A DNA stretch of 64,000 nucleotides from Myxococcales bacterium (lineage in GTDB: Bacteria; Myxococcota_A; Polyangia; Haliangiales; Haliangiaceae), in the NCBI GenBank assembly GCA_016794525.1, contig JAEUJY010000118.1, positions 21,000-84,999 of the forward strand. Direction: 5' to 3'. How positions within the stretch are numbered: the first letter of the stretch is position 1; each line of letters opens with the position of its first letter. The notes beneath the pieces are model-generated. The model was given only the letters and a program-made list of their open reading frames with translations. It was not told the origin of the DNA and searched no databases. This document shows positions 62,112 to 64,000 of the stretch, one piece after another. The position numbers were made by a program, and so were the translations under genes.

Positions 62112-64000
62112 TCAGCGCGCGCGCGCCAGCGAGCGATCGACCTCGGCCAGCTCGTCGGCGACGTCGGGCCCGAGCCGCACGAAGCGCGCGCGGGCGTCGG
62201 TCAACGCCGCGCGGGCGTCGCCCGATCGCCGCAGCTCCAGCAGCAGCTCGCCGATCAGGTTCTGGGCCCGCGCTGCCGCCAGCGCCTCGCCCAGCTCGTC
62301 GAAGATCGGCAGCGACCGCTGCGCCAGCGCCAGCGCCGCCGCGGCGCGGTCGTGGTGCGCGAGGAACCACGCGTAGCTCGACAGGATCGATCCCATCGTG
62401 AACGTGCGCGCCCCGCTGCGCTCGGCGACGGCGAGCGCGCGATCCCACGACGCGATCGCGCGCGCCAGCTGCGCCGGATCGGCGCCGACCGCCTTGGCGT
62501 GGAACACCAGGTAGACCGCGAGGTCGGGGTTGTCGGCGCCGAGCAGGCGCTCGCTGGCCGCCAGCCCGGCGTCGGCGTAGCGGGTCGCGGCGGCGACGTC
62601 GCCGAGATCGCCGGCGCGAGTGGCCAGCTCCAGCAGCAGGCCGACCCGCCCCGGATCGGCGGGCCCGCCGACCTCCTCGACGATGGCCAGCGCGCGCTCG
62701 AGCGTGGCGCGCGAGGCCTTCAGGTCGCCCTGCCGCTCCTGGAGCACGCCGGCCAGCTGCAGCGCGTCGGCCTGCTCGCGCGATCGCGCGCCGTACAGCC
62801 GCTCGATCAGCGCGAGGTAGTCGCCCTTCGCCGCGGCGGCCTCGGTGAGCCGCTCGGCGCGCACCAGCGCGGTGAGCTGGTTGTGCAGGGCGTCGGCGAC
62901 GCGCGGGTGATCGTCGCCGACCCGCGCCCGCAGCGCCGCGGTCTTGTCGGCGCACGCGGTGATCGCGCCGGCGTTGTCGCGGACCAGCAGCGCCGCGCTG
63001 CACGCGCAGGTGGCGCGCGCGACCGCCGCGTCCTCGGCGGGCGCCAGCTCGGTGGCGCGGGCGCACGCGGCGCGCAGCTCGTCGACCCGGGCCAGCCGCA
63101 TCGCGGCCTCGACCTCGACCTGGGCCAGCTCGTACTGCAGCGGGCGGGGCTCGCCGGCCCGGGTCACGGCGGCGCGGGCCACCGGCAACAGCGCGTCGAT
63201 GCGGTCGGCGGCGTTGGCCGTGGCCGCCGACTGCGCCACGCCGCGCAGCACCACCGCGGCCTCGAGCGCCGGGTCGCGCGCGGCGGCGGCGGCGGCCTGG
63301 GCCTGGTCGAACTCGGCGCGGCTGGCCGCCGCGTCGACGCCGCCGATCGCCTCGGCGTGGATCGCCAGCGCCCGCGCCAGCGGGCCCGGCTCGCCCAGCG
63401 CCCGGGCGTCGGCCAGCGCGCGATCGGCGGCGGCGCGCGCGTCGGGCGTCCGCAGCTCGACCGCGGCGCGGGCCGCGGCGAGGCGCTGCTCGACGGCGTC
63501 GGCCCGCGGATCGCGGCGGGGCGGCGCCAGCCCGGCGACCCGCAGCGCCGAGCAGGCCTCGGGCGCGGGCAGCCGCGCGATCGCCTCGCCGGCGCGCCGC
63601 GCCGCCGCGACGTCGGCGTGGCCGAGCGCGTCGGCCAGCGCCGCGAACCCGATCAGCGTCGCGTCGAGGCACGCGACCCGACGATCCAGCACCGCCGCCG
63701 ACTGCTCGCCCCGCTCGTGGGTCGCGCGGCAGGCGTCGACGCGCTGCTCGCGCCAGCGCCCAGCCCAGCGATCGAGATCGTCGCGCGCGTGGGGATCGGC
63801 GATCGCCGCCCGCCGCGCCGCGGTCCACGTGCGCTCGGCGATCGCGCCGGTGCGCGCGCAGTCGACCCGCGCCGGCGCGCGCGCCAGCGCCGCGGCCGCC
63901 ACCACCGCCGCGCCGCTGGCGACGACGGCCCCGCCCACGATCGCCGCCAGCCGGCGCCGCCGCGGCGTGCGCTCGAGGACGTCGACCAGCGCGGCCAGCG
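62112..64000 (-). CDS. TPR-containing protein, probably C-terminal part of a Ser/Thr kinase (5' end outside window)
   Basis: The frame is open across the right edge (64000); a stop occurs at 62112. Upstream of the membrane-like segment AVVASGAAVVAAAALA the chain reads LAALVDVLERTPRRRRLAAI, which is like the juxtamembrane end of myxobacterial Ser/Thr kinases (LLxALxRDPxRRRRR). The remaining ~590 residues are helical tetratricopeptide-like repeats (LGADNPDLAVYLVFHAKAVG, RATLERALAIVEEVGG, ALHNQLTALVRAERLTEAAA), the usual C-terminal part of such kinases. The kinase domain itself is not in the window, so this part of the call is inference. Confidence 0.7.
   Translation of the reverse strand, partial: LAALVDVLERTPRRRRLAAIVGGAVVASGAAVVAAAALARAPARVDCARTGAIAERTWTAARRAAIADPHARDDLDRWAGRWREQRVDACRATHERGEQSAAVLDRRVACLDATLIGFAALADALGHADVAAARRAGEAIARLPAPEACSALRVAGLAPPRRDPRADAVEQRLAAARAAVELRTPDARAAADRALADARALGEPGPLARALAIHAEAIGGVDAAASRAEFDQAQAAAAAARDPALEAAVVLRGVAQSAATANAADRIDALLPVARAAVTRAGEPRPLQYELAQVEVEAAMRLARVDELRAACARATELAPAEDAAVARATCACSAALLVRDNAGAITACADKTAALRARVGDDHPRVADALHNQLTALVRAERLTEAAAAKGDYLALIERLYGARSREQADALQLAGVLQERQGDLKASRATLERALAIVEEVGGPADPGRVGLLLELATRAGDLGDVAAATRYADAGLAASERLLGADNPDLAVYLVFHAKAVGADPAQLARAIASWDRALAVAERSGARTFTMGSILSSYAWFLAHHDRAAAALALAQRSLPIFDELGEALAAARAQNLIGELLLELRRSGDARAALTDARARFVRLGPDVADELAEVDRSLARAR

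Overview
The window is very GC-rich (third codon positions are almost all G or C) and densely coding. It looks like a chromosome piece from a myxobacterium-like member of the Myxococcota (Haliangium/Kofleriaceae-type). The signs are many lipoproteins with Ala/Pro linkers, a Cys-repeat lipoprotein, PEGA and OmpA proteins, a zinc-ribbon coiled-coil protein, what looks like the C-terminal part of a Ser/Thr kinase-TPR protein, and many GTG starts. The taxonomic call is inference; there is no rRNA or marker gene here.

The main feature is a minus-strand extracellular contractile injection system (eCIS, phage-tail-like particle) at about 36.2 to 2.1 kb. In transcription order: an unusually long tail sheath (33733-36180), tail tube, a gp26-like zinc-motif protein, an Ala/Pro-rich protein, a DUF4255/Pvc16-type tail cap, a Pvc15-like AAA+ ATPase, a small ORF, a 173-aa DUF4157 (eCIS core domain) protein, a CIS tube/LysM-type adaptor pair, a gpD-like hub and a separate gp5-like spike, gp25, two baseplate-J-like wedge proteins, a tail-protein-I-like protein with a repetitive C-terminus and a 1199-aa right-handed beta-helix protein. 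Most junctions overlap (ATGA, GTGA, TGATG, TAATG), which implies translational coupling. The one sizeable gap before the cargo end (16807-16913) holds a tandem hairpin.

The distal part (about 13.2-2.1 kb) is the presumed cargo module: a small Ig-like/Pro-rich protein, two proteins of unknown family, a lipoprotein, a 2242-aa protein with two DUF4157 domains and a possible AHH-type nuclease C-terminus, two more lipoproteins, and a deleted, frameshifted second copy of the 228-aa unknown protein. The giant gene is coupled by 4-nt overlaps to a lipoprotein on each side.

Upstream of the eCIS (36.5-42 kb) lie a DUF5995 protein, a receiver-PilZ-STAS-zinc-ribbon regulator, a tail-anchored zinc-ribbon coiled-coil protein and a YtcJ-like amidohydrolase. 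From 42 to 64 kb are ordinary housekeeping and cell-surface genes: a YbjN-like protein, an ECF-like sigma factor, a TOPRIM-less GyrB-like ATPase, adenosine deaminase, a DCC-family protein, a class-C beta-lactamase-like hydrolase, glutathione synthetase, a PEGA protein, a PAP2 phosphatase, a metzincin lipoprotein, an epimerase, OmpA and Cys-rich surface proteins, and an edge-truncated TPR protein.

Three copies of a two-hairpin element (417-464, 16859-16907, 57360-57407) keep their stems by compensating changes. I saw no tRNA, rRNA, CRISPR array, insertion sequence or phage integrase.
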